Shown: positions 1 through 8,088 of the stretch, piece after piece
Numbering within the stretch: position 1 is the first letter of the stretch
How the letters are laid out: each line of letters opens with the position of its first letter
Assembly: GCF_007197755.1 (NCBI RefSeq)
Contig: NZ_CP041636.1
Location: forward strand, 3,198,001-3,262,000
DNA: 64,000 nt
DNA from: Ferrovibrio terrae
GTDB lineage: Bacteria; Pseudomonadota; Alphaproteobacteria; Ferrovibrionales; Ferrovibrionaceae
Direction of reading: 5' to 3'
Translations under genes and position numbers: made by a program
Notes under the pieces: model-generated
What the model was told of the DNA's origin: nothing
Seen by the model: only the letters and a program-made list of their open reading frames with translations
Databases searched by the model: none

Positions 1-187
1 CTGGCTGCCGGCTGCCGGCTGGTGCTTCGTCGCCGGACAGCTGCTGTTCACCGGCTCGCTCTATGCCTTTGCCTTCGGCATTGCCCCGGGCTGGCTGGGG
101 CTGCTGACCAAGCCCGGCCTGGCCGTGCTGGTACTGGGCTGGCTGGCGCTGTTCCTGCACGCCCTGTTTGCCCGCCGACAACAATGA
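1..187 (+). CDS. DUF423-like inner membrane protein, C-terminal part (5' end outside window)
   Basis: The window opens inside a gene that ends with TGA at 185-187. The reading frame beginning at base 2 gives about 61 residues: two hydrophobic segments joined by a short loop containing GQLLFTGSLYAFAF, and ending in ARRQQ. The LFxGSLY motif followed by a last membrane helix matches the C-terminus of the DUF423 (YgdD) family of small four-helix inner membrane proteins, whose function is not known. The start and first two helices lie upstream of the window, so length and operon context cannot be judged. Assignment rests on this short segment only. Confidence 0.6.
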   Translation, partial: WLPAAGWCFVAGQLLFTGSLYAFAFGIAPGWLGLLTKPGLAVLVLGWLALFLHALFARRQQ

Positions 188-278
188 ACCGGCAATAATG
201 TATGGAGGCATTTTAGGGGCTTGCTCCGTGGCCGGACGGGCGTAGGCTGGCGGCAACTCCAGTTACCCGAGTCCGCAG

Positions 279-1490
279 ATGTCCCGCTCTTCCGGTTTCC
301 TGACGCTGGTTTTCTCCAGTCTGGCCCATACCTATTCGCATCTCTTCACGCTGCTCTACGCCACCATCGTGCTGGTGCTCGAGCGCGAATGGGGTATGGG
401 CTACGACACGCTGTTCGCACTGTCGATCCCGATGAGCGTGCTGTTCGGTGCCGCAGCACTTCCCGCCGGCTGGATGGGCGACAAGTGGAGCGCGTCCGGC
501 ATGATGGCGCTGTTCTTCCTCGGTGTCGGCCTGTGCTCGATTGCAACCGGCATGGCCGATACGCCGCTCACCATCTGCCTCGGCCTGGCCGGTATCGGAC
601 TCTTCGCGGCGATTTATCATCCGGTCGGCATTCCCTGGCTGGTGCGCAATGCCGTCAACCGCGGCCGCGCACTCGGCATCAATGGTGTGTTCGGATCGGT
701 CGGCACCGCGGCTGCTGCGCTCGTGGCCGGTTTCCTGGCCCAGCTTTACGGCTGGCGCGCGGCCTTCATCCTGCCGGGCGCAGTCTGCCTGATCACCGGC
801 GTCGCTTTCCTCTGGGCACGACAGACCGACCGGCTGCTCGATCGTGGCGAAGATGCCGTGCCGACGCCGCCACCCGGCAAGAGCGATATCTGGCGCGTCT
901 TCTGGGTGATGTCGGCCACCATGCTCTGCACGGGCCTCATCTTCCAGGCGACGGCTTTCGCGTTGCCCAAGATCTTCGACACGCGCCTGTCGGACTGGTT
1001 GAACGACAGCATGCTCGGCATCGGCGGCATGGTCACCATCGTCTATACCGCCTCGGCATTGTCGCAGATCGTTGGCGGAGAACTGGCCGACCGTTATGCT
1101 TTGCGCAGCGTTTATGCCGCTGTGCAGTGGTTGCAGATTCCGGTCATCATCATCGCCATGATGCTGATCCATCCAGCACTGGTGCCGGTGGCGGCGCTGA
1201 TGGTCAGCCTCAATGTGGCGGGGCAGGCGGCGGAGAATTCACTGCTGGCGAAATACACGCCGCCGCAATGGCGAGGCAGGGCCTTTGGCGCGAAATTCGT
1301 GCTGACGCTCGGCGTGTCATCGCTCGGCGTGGCCGTGATCCCGGTGATCTACCGCATGACCGGCACGCTGGACGTGCTGTTCATCCTGCTGGCGGTGGCT
1401 GCGGCTGGAGCGGGGGTGTTTGCGCTGTTATTGCCACGCGACAAGGCTGCCGCTGCACAGCAGACAATCGTGCCGGTAGCGGCCGAGTAA
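279..1490 (+). CDS. MFS transporter, Fsr-like
   Basis: 403 residues, about twelve hydrophobic segments in two halves split by a charged loop near residue 190 (RQTDRLLDRGED). This is the expected size and layout of a major facilitator transporter. The first helices contain HTYSHLFTLLY and helix 4-5 contains AAIYHPVG, which resemble the fosmidomycin-resistance (Fsr) type of MFS exporters, where a similar YHP motif occurs. It probably exports a small drug-like compound or metabolite by proton antiport; the substrate cannot be read from the sequence. It faces metY on the other strand and the two stop codons abut (1490/1491), so the genes converge and are unrelated in transcription. The ATG at 279 begins the first helix within a few residues. 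Confidence 0.85.
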   Translation: MSRSSGFLTLVFSSLAHTYSHLFTLLYATIVLVLEREWGMGYDTLFALSIPMSVLFGAAALPAGWMGDKWSASGMMALFFLGVGLCSIATGMADTPLTICLGLAGIGLFAAIYHPVGIPWLVRNAVNRGRALGINGVFGSVGTAAAALVAGFLAQLYGWRAAFILPGAVCLITGVAFLWARQTDRLLDRGEDAVPTPPPGKSDIWRVFWVMSATMLCTGLIFQATAFALPKIFDTRLSDWLNDSMLGIGGMVTIVYTASALSQIVGGELADRYALRSVYAAVQWLQIPVIIIAMMLIHPALVPVAALMVSLNVAGQAAENSLLAKYTPPQWRGRAFGAKFVLTLGVSSLGVAVIPVIYRMTGTLDVLFILLAVAAAGAGVFALLLPRDKAAAAQQTIVPVAAE

Positions 1491-2813
1491 TCAGACTGCG
1501 TTCAGCGCTCGATCGAGGTCCTTGATCAGATCGGCGACGTCCTCGATGCCGATCGATAGCCGGATCACGTCGTCACCGGAGCCTGCCGCCGAGCGCTGTT
1601 CGGGTGTCAGCTGACGATGCGTGGTCGAGGCCGGATGGATCACCAGGCTGCGCGTATCGCCGACATTGGCCAGATGCGAGAAGATCTGCACGGCATCGAC
1701 GAATTTCAGCCCGGCGTCGTAACCGCCCTTCAGGCCGAAGGTGAAAGTGCTGCCGGCGCCCATGGGCAGGTATTTCTGCGCCAGCTCGTGGTGCCTGTCG
1801 CCCGGCAGGCCGGCATAGTTCACCCAGGCTACCTGCGGATGTTTCAACAGGAATTCGGCTATCGCCAGCGCATTGTCGCAATGCTTGCGCATGCGAAGGC
1901 TCAGCGTCTCCATGCCGGTCAGGATCATCCAGGCATTGAAGGGCGAGATCGCCGGGCCGAGATCGCGCAGCGAGATCACGCGGCAGGCGACAGCGAAGGC
2001 CATGTCGCCGAAGGTCTCCCAGAAGGTCAGGCCGTGATAGGCCGGCGAGGGTTTCGATAGGTGCGGGAACTTGTCGTTCTGGCCCCAGTCGAACTTGCCG
2101 GAATCCACAATCACGCCACCCATGGAGTTGCCATGGCCGCCGAGGAACTTGGTGGCCGAATGCAGCACGATATCGGCGCCATGCTCGATGGGACGGCAGA
2201 GATACGGCGAGGCCATGGTGTTGTCGATGATCAGCGGGATACCGGACTCATGCGCGATCTCGGCCAATGCGGCGATATCCGCCACCACGCCGCCGGGATT
2301 GGACAGGCTCTCGGCATAGATGGCTTTGGTCTTCGGTGTGATCGCCTTGCGGAAGCCGTCGAGGTTGTCCGGATCAACGAAAGTCGTGTGCCAGTCGAAG
2401 CGCTGGAAGCTGACGCCGAGCTGGGTGATCGAGCCGCCATAGAGCTTACTGGAGGCCACGATATGGTCGCCCGGGCTCATCAGCATGTGGAAGGCCACCA
2501 GCTGCGAGGCATGGCCGCTGGCGACAGCCGTTGCCGCGCGGCCATTCTCCAGCGCCGCAACCTTCTGCTCCAGCACGGCGGTCGTCGGGTTGGTCAGGCG
2601 GGTATAGATGTTGCCGAAGCTCTGCAGGTTGAACAGCGAGGCGGCCTGGTCGGCATCCTCGAATACAAAAGCCGTGGTCTGGTAGATCGGCGTCGAGCGC
2701 GCGCCGGTGACCGGATCGGGCGCCGTGCCGGCATGCACCTGCAGGGTATCGAAGCCATAGGGCGAGGTGTTGTCTGCCGCACGACCTGCAGCAGGCTTCT
2801 TGGTATCGGCCAT
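1491..2813 (-). CDS. metY: O-acetylhomoserine aminocarboxypropyltransferase (sulfhydrylase)
   Basis: 440 residues, full length for the family. It is a PLP enzyme of the Cys/Met metabolism class that makes homocysteine (or methionine) from O-acetylhomoserine and sulfide (or methanethiol) in the cytoplasm. The PLP-binding lysine is in HSATKFLGGHG at about Lys222, with the phosphate-binding SGHASQ region near residue 99 and the aspartate that contacts the pyridine ring in IIDNTMASP near 197. The active-site SIGIED stretch lies near the C-terminus. It is the last gene of a three-gene leftward cluster: its ATG is 4 bases after the stop of the CoA-binding protein gene. No SAM riboswitch is visible upstream of the cluster. 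Confidence 0.93.
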   Translation of the reverse strand: MADTKKPAAGRAADNTSPYGFDTLQVHAGTAPDPVTGARSTPIYQTTAFVFEDADQAASLFNLQSFGNIYTRLTNPTTAVLEQKVAALENGRAATAVASGHASQLVAFHMLMSPGDHIVASSKLYGGSITQLGVSFQRFDWHTTFVDPDNLDGFRKAITPKTKAIYAESLSNPGGVVADIAALAEIAHESGIPLIIDNTMASPYLCRPIEHGADIVLHSATKFLGGHGNSMGGVIVDSGKFDWGQNDKFPHLSKPSPAYHGLTFWETFGDMAFAVACRVISLRDLGPAISPFNAWMILTGMETLSLRMRKHCDNALAIAEFLLKHPQVAWVNYAGLPGDRHHELAQKYLPMGAGSTFTFGLKGGYDAGLKFVDAVQIFSHLANVGDTRSLVIHPASTTHRQLTPEQRSAAGSGDDVIRLSIGIEDVADLIKDLDRALNAV

Positions 2814-2817
2814 GATC

Positions 2818-3321
2818 TTAAATCCGCCGTTGACGCTTGGAGTTGATAACGCGGGTATTCACACCCATCCAGCCGATCTCCTGGCTGAGCCGGCCGTATT
2901 CGATCTTGGGGCAGCGGTTCATCACCACGTTGAGCCCGGCGGCCTCAGCCTTCTGCGCTGCGGCATCGTTGCGCACACCGAGCTGCATCCACAGCACTTT
3001 GGCGCCCACCTTGATCGCTTCGTCGGCGAGCGGCGGGATGGCATCGGAATTGCGGAAGCAGTCGACCATGTCGACCTTCACCGGAATCTCGTTGACGCTG
3101 GCATAGACCTTCTCGCCAAGAATCTCTTTACCGGCTTCCTTCGGGTTGACCGGGATGACGCGGTAGCCTTTCTGCTGCAGGTATTTCATCGCGAAGTAGG
3201 AGGGGCGGTTCCAGTTTGCGCTGGCGCCGGCCATCGCGATCACATTCACCTTGCGCAGGACGCCGCGAATGTAATCGTCGTCGTAATTGTCGTGGTCGAT
3301 CTTTTCCAGGACAGCACTCAT
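2818..3321 (-). CDS. CoA-binding (Rossmann) domain protein, YccU-like
   Basis: 167 residues from the ATG at 3321, chosen because it follows the upstream stop codon by one base (TGACATG); a longer reading would overlap the crotonase gene. The protein is a single Rossmann-type CoA-binding domain: VNVIAMAGASAN at the nucleotide-binding turn, then a YRVIPVNP strand, and KVLWMQLGVRND with NRCPKIEY near the end, all hallmarks of the CoA_binding_2 (YccU) family. These proteins bind CoA in the cytoplasm, but no enzymatic role is established. Its position between a crotonase-fold gene and metY, with 1 and 4 base gaps, implies co-translation and perhaps a link to CoA-dependent supply of O-acetylhomoserine; that link is inference. 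Confidence 0.85.
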   Translation of the reverse strand: MSAVLEKIDHDNYDDDYIRGVLRKVNVIAMAGASANWNRPSYFAMKYLQQKGYRVIPVNPKEAGKEILGEKVYASVNEIPVKVDMVDCFRNSDAIPPLADEAIKVGAKVLWMQLGVRNDAAAQKAEAAGLNVVMNRCPKIEYGRLSQEIGWMGVNTRVINSKRQRRI

Positions 3322-3322
3322 G

Positions 3323-4132
3323 TCAGCGGCCCTCCCATTTGGGGTCGCGTTTCTCGATAAAAGCGTCGATGCCTTCTTCGGCATCGCGTGCCAGCATGTT
3401 TTCCGTCATCACCCGGCTGGCATAGTCGTAGGCTTGAGCCAGCGGCATGTCGACCTGGCGGTAGAAGGCTTCCTTGCCGATCTTCACGGTCAGCGGCGAC
3501 TTGGCGGCGATCTGGATGGCCAGTGCCAGCGCGGCATCTGCGAGGCCAGCTTCCGGCACCACGCGGTTGACCAGGCCGATCTCGGCGGCGCGGGCCGCCG
3601 GCAGCAGGTCGCCGGTCAGCAGCATTTCCATCGCATGCTTGCGCGAGACGTTGCGCGACAGCGCCACCATCGGTGTCGAGCAGAACAGCCCGATATTCAC
3701 GCCGGGCGTCGCGAAACGTGCGGTATCGGCCGCCACGGCCAGATCGCAGCTCGCCACCAGCTGACAGCCGGCGGCGGAGGCTACGCCATGTACCTGCGCG
3801 ATCACCGGCTGGGGCAGGGCGACCACCGACTGCATCAGCATCGAGCATTGCCGGAACAGGGCTTCGTATTGCTGCCGGCCCGGATTGGCCCGCACTTCCT
3901 TCAGGTCGTGGCCGGCGCAGAAGCCGGGGCCACTGGCGGCGATGATCACCACTTTGACACTATCCCGCGCGGCCTTGATGGCATCGAGCTCAGCCTGCAG
4001 GGCGGTCATCATCCCGACCGAGAGGCTGTTATAGGCCTTGGGCCGGTTCAGGGTCAGGCGGACAATGCCGGCTTCGGGCTGGGCGCGCAGGACCGGCTGG
4101 TCGTTTGGCTTCAAATCAGGTGCGGCGGACAC
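3323..4132 (-). CDS. Enoyl-CoA hydratase/isomerase family protein, ECHDC3-like, lacking catalytic glutamates
   Basis: 269 residues with the crotonase fold: the oxyanion-hole segment GFCAGHDLKEV near residue 71, the second oxyanion region VHGVASAAGCQLVASCDLA near 115-133, and the FATPGVNIGLF segment that follows. The family's two acid/base glutamates, normally in GxCE and in the GxxPE/GAGG region, are replaced here (GCQ and GLFCSTP). That pattern is typical of the ECHDC3 branch, so classical hydration of enoyl-CoA is unlikely although an acyl-CoA should still bind. It is first in a tight operon with the CoA-binding protein and metY. The ATG at 4132 is followed at once by a short Pro/Asp-rich leader. 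Confidence 0.85.
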   Translation of the reverse strand: MSAAPDLKPNDQPVLRAQPEAGIVRLTLNRPKAYNSLSVGMMTALQAELDAIKAARDSVKVVIIAASGPGFCAGHDLKEVRANPGRQQYEALFRQCSMLMQSVVALPQPVIAQVHGVASAAGCQLVASCDLAVAADTARFATPGVNIGLFCSTPMVALSRNVSRKHAMEMLLTGDLLPAARAAEIGLVNRVVPEAGLADAALALAIQIAAKSPLTVKIGKEAFYRQVDMPLAQAYDYASRVMTENMLARDAEEGIDAFIEKRDPKWEGR

Positions 4133-4402
4133 GGGCCTCTCCGGGCATTTTCGGGGATGGGCGAGGGGCCATGATAGGGTCCGGGCCAGGATAGTGAAAG
4201 GCGGGCAGGGACAGTGGCCGGGTCACTGCCGCCGCGCCCCGTTCCGGGCCGCATTTCTGCCCCATTACCGGGCCATGAAAGGCGGCCAGAAGTCCGGCCG
4301 GACCCGGCCCCCCAGTTGCACGAGACCGGGGCGGCAGCGTAAAAACGCGCAGTGGCCCGGGCTCGAATCGCCCCCGTTCAACAACAAGAAAGTGCCAGTC
4401 GC

Positions 4403-5281
4403 ATGATTCGTCCGATCCGCAAAGCTGTGTTTCCTGTCGGAGGCCTCGGCACCCGCTTTCTGCCCGCCACCAAGGCGATGCCGAAGGAAATGCTGCCGGT
4501 CGTCGACAAGCCGCTGATCCAGTATGCCGTGGAAGAGGCACAGGCCGCCGGCATTGAGGAGTTCATTTTCGTTACCGGCCGTGGCAAGCAGGCGATCGAG
4601 GATCACTTCGACCGTTCCTACGAGCTCGAGGATACGCTCAAGGAGCGCAACAAAAACGACCTGCTCGACTTGATCAACAGCTGGATGCCCAAGGCCGGCG
4701 CGGTGTCCTACACCCGCCAGATGGAACCGATGGGCCTGGGCCATGCCGTGCGTTGCGCCAAGTCGCTGGTCGGCGACGAGCCCTTTGCCGTGCTGCTGGC
4801 CGATGACCTGATCCTGTCGAAGCGGGGCTGCCTCGCCGAAATGGTGGATGCCTACAATAAGGTCGGCGGCAACATGATCGCGGCGATGGATGTGCCGCAC
4901 GAACACACCAAGCGCTATGGTATCGTTTCGCCGGGTAAAGACACTGACAAGCTTGTCGAGGTGAAGGGCCTGGTGGAAAAGCCGAGCCCGGACAAGGCGC
5001 CGTCGCGCACCGCCGTGATCGGCCGCTATATCGTGCAGCCGTCGGTGTTCGATCATCTTGACAAGGTGCAGCGTGGCGCTGGCGGTGAGATCCAGCTGAC
5101 GGACGCGCTGGCCCGCATGATCGGCGAGGTGCCGTTCCATGGCCTGCGTTTCAGCGGTACGCGCTACGATTGCGGCGACAAGATCGGCTTCCTGCATGCC
5201 AACATCGCTTACGCGCTCGATCGCGCCGATATGAGCAAGGATGCGGCCGAGATCGTCCGCGAGGTTTACAAGACGCTTTAA
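4403..5281 (+). CDS. galU: UTP--glucose-1-phosphate uridylyltransferase
   Basis: 292 residues. It forms UDP-glucose from UTP and glucose-1-phosphate in the cytoplasm. The nucleotide-binding GLGTRFLPATK is at residues 13-23, followed by KEMLPVVDKPLIQ; ADDLIL carries the metal-binding aspartate, and VKGLVEKP and QLTDAL mark the sugar site. The ATG at 4403 begins exactly at the conserved IRKAVFPVGG strand; a longer in-frame reading from 4352 adds unrelated residues and is rejected. The 270 bases upstream hold no gene that I can support. It is followed after 28 bases by ugd on the same strand, so the pair would supply UDP-glucuronate for polysaccharide or lipid A decoration. Confidence 0.95.
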   Translation: MIRPIRKAVFPVGGLGTRFLPATKAMPKEMLPVVDKPLIQYAVEEAQAAGIEEFIFVTGRGKQAIEDHFDRSYELEDTLKERNKNDLLDLINSWMPKAGAVSYTRQMEPMGLGHAVRCAKSLVGDEPFAVLLADDLILSKRGCLAEMVDAYNKVGGNMIAAMDVPHEHTKRYGIVSPGKDTDKLVEVKGLVEKPSPDKAPSRTAVIGRYIVQPSVFDHLDKVQRGAGGEIQLTDALARMIGEVPFHGLRFSGTRYDCGDKIGFLHANIAYALDRADMSKDAAEIVREVYKTL

Positions 5282-5309
5282 ACGCGGCGGTACCGCCGGG
5301 GGGTAGAGA

Positions 5310-6623
5310 ATGCGCGTAGCGATGATTGGCACCGGCTATGTCGGCCTGGTGTCCGGAACCTGTTTCTCCGAGTTCGGTCACAGCGTCACCTGTGTCGACA
5401 AGAATCCCGACCGCATCAACAGCCTGTTGCGTGGTGAAATTCCGATTTTCGAACCGGGTCTGGACGATCTGGTGCTGCGCAACGTCAAGGCCGGCCGCCT
5501 GTCGTTCACCATGGACATCAAGGCGGCGGTGGCCAATGCCGATGCGGTGTTTATCGGCGTCGGCACGCCGTCCCGCCGCGGCGATGGCGAAGCAGACCTC
5601 TCGTATGTTTATGCGGCTGCCAAGGAGATTGCCGAGGCGCTGACGCATTACACGCTGATCGTCACCAAGTCGACCGTACCGGTGGGTACCGGTCGCGAGG
5701 TCGAGCGCATCATCCGCGAAACCCGTCCCGATGCCGAATTCGAAGTCGCTTCCAATCCGGAATTCCTGCGCGAAGGGGCGGCCATCGAGGATTTCATGCG
5801 TCCGGACCGCGTGGTCTGCGGCGCAGGCAGCGACCGGGCCAGGGAGCTGCTGCGCGCGCTCTATCGTCCGCTGTATATCAACGAGACGCCGATCCTGTTC
5901 ACCACGCTGGAAACGGCGGAGCTGATCAAATACGCCGGCAACGCCTTCCTGGCGACCAAGATCACCTTCATCAATGAAATCGCCGACCTGTGCGAGAAGG
6001 TGAATGTGAACGTGCAGGACGTGGCGCGCGGCATCGGCCTGGATGGCCGTATCGGTGGTAAGTTCCTGCATGCCGGCCCGGGCTACGGCGGCTCCTGTTT
6101 CCCGAAAGACACCAATGCGCTGGCAGCCACCGGCCGCAAGTTCGACGCTCCGCTCAGCATCGTCGAGACCGTGATCGATGTGAACGACAAGCGCAAAGGC
6201 CGCATGGCTGAGAAGGTAGTGGCTGCCTGCGGCGGCTCGGTGAAGGGCAAGACCATTGCGGTGCTTGGCCTGACCTTCAAGCCCGAGACCGATGACATGC
6301 GCGACAGCCCCAGTCTGGAGATCGTGCCGGCGCTGCAATCGGCTGGGGCGACCATCCGTGCCTTCGATCCCGAAGGCATGCATGAAGCCAAGAAGCTCTT
6401 CAAGGATATCGTCTGGTGCGATGACGGCTACGAAACCGCGACCGGTGCCGACGTCCTGGTGATCATCACCGAGTGGAACCAGTTCCGGGCGCTGGACATG
6501 GAAAAGCTCAAGACGCTGCTGCGCGCACCGGTGATGGTTGACCTGCGCAACATCTACAAACCGGCCGAAATGAAGCAGGCCGGCTTCCGCTATTACTCGG
6601 TCGGTCGCCCTCCTGTTCAGTAA
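5310..6623 (+). CDS. ugd: UDP-glucose 6-dehydrogenase
   Basis: 437 residues, the usual length for bacterial UDP-glucose/GDP-mannose dehydrogenases. It oxidises UDP-glucose to UDP-glucuronate in two NAD-dependent steps. The N-terminal Rossmann motif is GTGYVGLVSGT (residues 7-17); the catalytic cysteine is Cys263 in GYGGSCFPKD; TLETAELIKYAGNAFLA is the conserved helix linking the domains, and LTFKPETDDMRDSP starts the C-terminal UDP-binding domain. A G-rich stretch just before the ATG can act as ribosome binding site. It forms an operon with galU. Its last codons and stop are partly duplicated just downstream (separate entry). Confidence 0.95.
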   Translation: MRVAMIGTGYVGLVSGTCFSEFGHSVTCVDKNPDRINSLLRGEIPIFEPGLDDLVLRNVKAGRLSFTMDIKAAVANADAVFIGVGTPSRRGDGEADLSYVYAAAKEIAEALTHYTLIVTKSTVPVGTGREVERIIRETRPDAEFEVASNPEFLREGAAIEDFMRPDRVVCGAGSDRARELLRALYRPLYINETPILFTTLETAELIKYAGNAFLATKITFINEIADLCEKVNVNVQDVARGIGLDGRIGGKFLHAGPGYGGSCFPKDTNALAATGRKFDAPLSIVETVIDVNDKRKGRMAEKVVAACGGSVKGKTIAVLGLTFKPETDDMRDSPSLEIVPALQSAGATIRAFDPEGMHEAKKLFKDIVWCDDGYETATGADVLVIITEWNQFRALDMEKLKTLLRAPVMVDLRNIYKPAEMKQAGFRYYSVGRPPVQ

Positions 6624-6646
6624 GGCGCCGGTGCAGTAAGGCGCCG
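6618..6646 (+). repeat. 16-bp-period direct repeat over the ugd stop codon
   Basis: The 13-base unit CAGTAAGGCGCCG occurs at 6618-6630 and again at 6634-6646, a period of 16 bases. The first copy contains the TAA stop of ugd, so the repeat looks like a recent slippage duplication of the end of the gene. It lies between the converging ugd and MFS genes. Confidence 0.7.
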
Positions 6647-6653
6647 CGGTCGT

Positions 6654-7904
6654 CTAAGCGGCTGTGCGGCGCGGCAGCAGATACCAGGCCAGCCCCAGCA
6701 GCAGCAGCACCATCGCCAGGCCGAAGGTCCACTGATAGGCGACCAGCGGATAGCTGCCGTTATCGCCGCGCGGCCACAGTGCGATCAGCCAGCCCATGCC
6801 GGCTTGGGCGAAGAAGGTGAAGCCGAACACCACGCCGTTCAGCAGCGTGTTGATCCGCCCGGCCTGTTCCGGCGCGAACTGGCTGCTCAGGATCGGATAG
6901 GCCAGAACGGTGGTGTTGCACATGATGCCGAAGGCAATCCACAGCAGCGGGCTGGTCGGCATCCAGCCGCTGGCCAGTGCCGCCAGTACGATGGCATAGA
7001 GCACCACGCCCCAGGACATGACCCGGCCGAGCGGGATGCCACGGCGCTGCAGCCGGTCGGCGGCAATGCCGGTCAGGGTGAAGCCGGCGGTGAGGGCTGC
7101 CGCCATGATGAACAGCACCTGCGCGGCGCCGGCGCGGTCGAGACCGCCGACATCCCGCAGGTAAGGCCCGGCCCAGAGTCCCTGGATCGACATGCCACTG
7201 GCCATGCCCATCATCGAGACCGGGGCGATGCGCCAGAACCGCGCATCGGCCAGGAAGCGACCGCATTCGCGCAGCTGTTCCCCCAGATTGGCGGTAGAGG
7301 GCGGCCTGGCTTCACGCTCTGGCACAATGAAAAAGATCATCGTCGAAGCGAACACGGTCAGCGCGGCCAGGCCCCAGAATAATGCGGTCCAGTGATAATG
7401 CTCCAAAGCCAGTTCGACCGGCAGTGTGGCGGCCAGTGCGCCAAGGCCGCCGGCGGTCATGAATACGCCATTGGCCAACGCCCAGCGCTCCTTGGGCAGC
7501 CACAGCGCAATGGCCTTCATCGCCGACATCAGCCCGCCGGCGACACCGAAGCCGACCAGCGCGCGACCAATCACCAAATGCGACAGATTGCTGCCCACGG
7601 CGAAGACCACGGCGCCCAGGGCGGCTGAGAGCAGCAGGCAGGCCTGTACGCGGCGCGGGCCATAGCGGTCGAGCAGGATGCCGAGCGGCAGCTGGAACAG
7701 CGAGAAGGTGACGAAATAGGCGGCAGTCAGCGTCCCGAGATCGCCCGCGCCGATACCGAGATCGCGCTGCAGGTTTGGTGCGATCACCGCATTCACGCTG
7801 CGGAACAGGTAAGACATGAAATAGCCGCAGGCAAACGGCAGCAGCACGCGGAAGGCTACGAAGGCCATACTGGCGGAGGTCACGTTGGGGGTAGAAGCAG
7901 GCAT
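6654..7904 (-). CDS. MFS transporter
   Basis: 416 residues with about twelve transmembrane helices. The loop between helices 2 and 3 carries LLDRYGPRRVQ, a good match to the MFS signature (G-x-L-x-D-R-x-G-x-R). The N-terminus reads GYFMSYLFRSVNAVIAP, as in carriers of the NNP/phthalate-like or general sugar-phosphate groups with an arginine in helix 1. The substrate cannot be told. It converges on ugd and is transcribed away from an apparently separate cyclase gene; upstream (7905-8088) there is a bulged GC-rich hairpin around 7931-7960 of unknown role. The ATG at 7904 is preceded on its strand by a purine-rich stretch. Confidence 0.85.
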   Translation of the reverse strand: MPASTPNVTSASMAFVAFRVLLPFACGYFMSYLFRSVNAVIAPNLQRDLGIGAGDLGTLTAAYFVTFSLFQLPLGILLDRYGPRRVQACLLLSAALGAVVFAVGSNLSHLVIGRALVGFGVAGGLMSAMKAIALWLPKERWALANGVFMTAGGLGALAATLPVELALEHYHWTALFWGLAALTVFASTMIFFIVPEREARPPSTANLGEQLRECGRFLADARFWRIAPVSMMGMASGMSIQGLWAGPYLRDVGGLDRAGAAQVLFIMAAALTAGFTLTGIAADRLQRRGIPLGRVMSWGVVLYAIVLAALASGWMPTSPLLWIAFGIMCNTTVLAYPILSSQFAPEQAGRINTLLNGVVFGFTFFAQAGMGWLIALWPRGDNGSYPLVAYQWTFGLAMVLLLLGLAWYLLPRRTAA

Positions 7905-8088
7905 CGCCCCTGATCCTTTTGGTCTATGCCCTCCTGCCGGCCGTCAGGGCCGGGCAGGGAGAAGCAACCAAGGGGCGGGATGCCATGTCGCCTGCAACGG
8001 GGCGGGCGACAAATCAGGGCTTCGGGCGAGGCTGAAAATAGCAAATGGAACCGCGGCTGTCAGCGCAGACGAAACAGGCTTTTTGAGA

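Noticed and set aside
4133-4402. SAM-II riboswitch or small gene upstream of the metY cluster
   Set aside because: No SAM-II core sequences and no reading frame with family features could be found in this 270-base gap.
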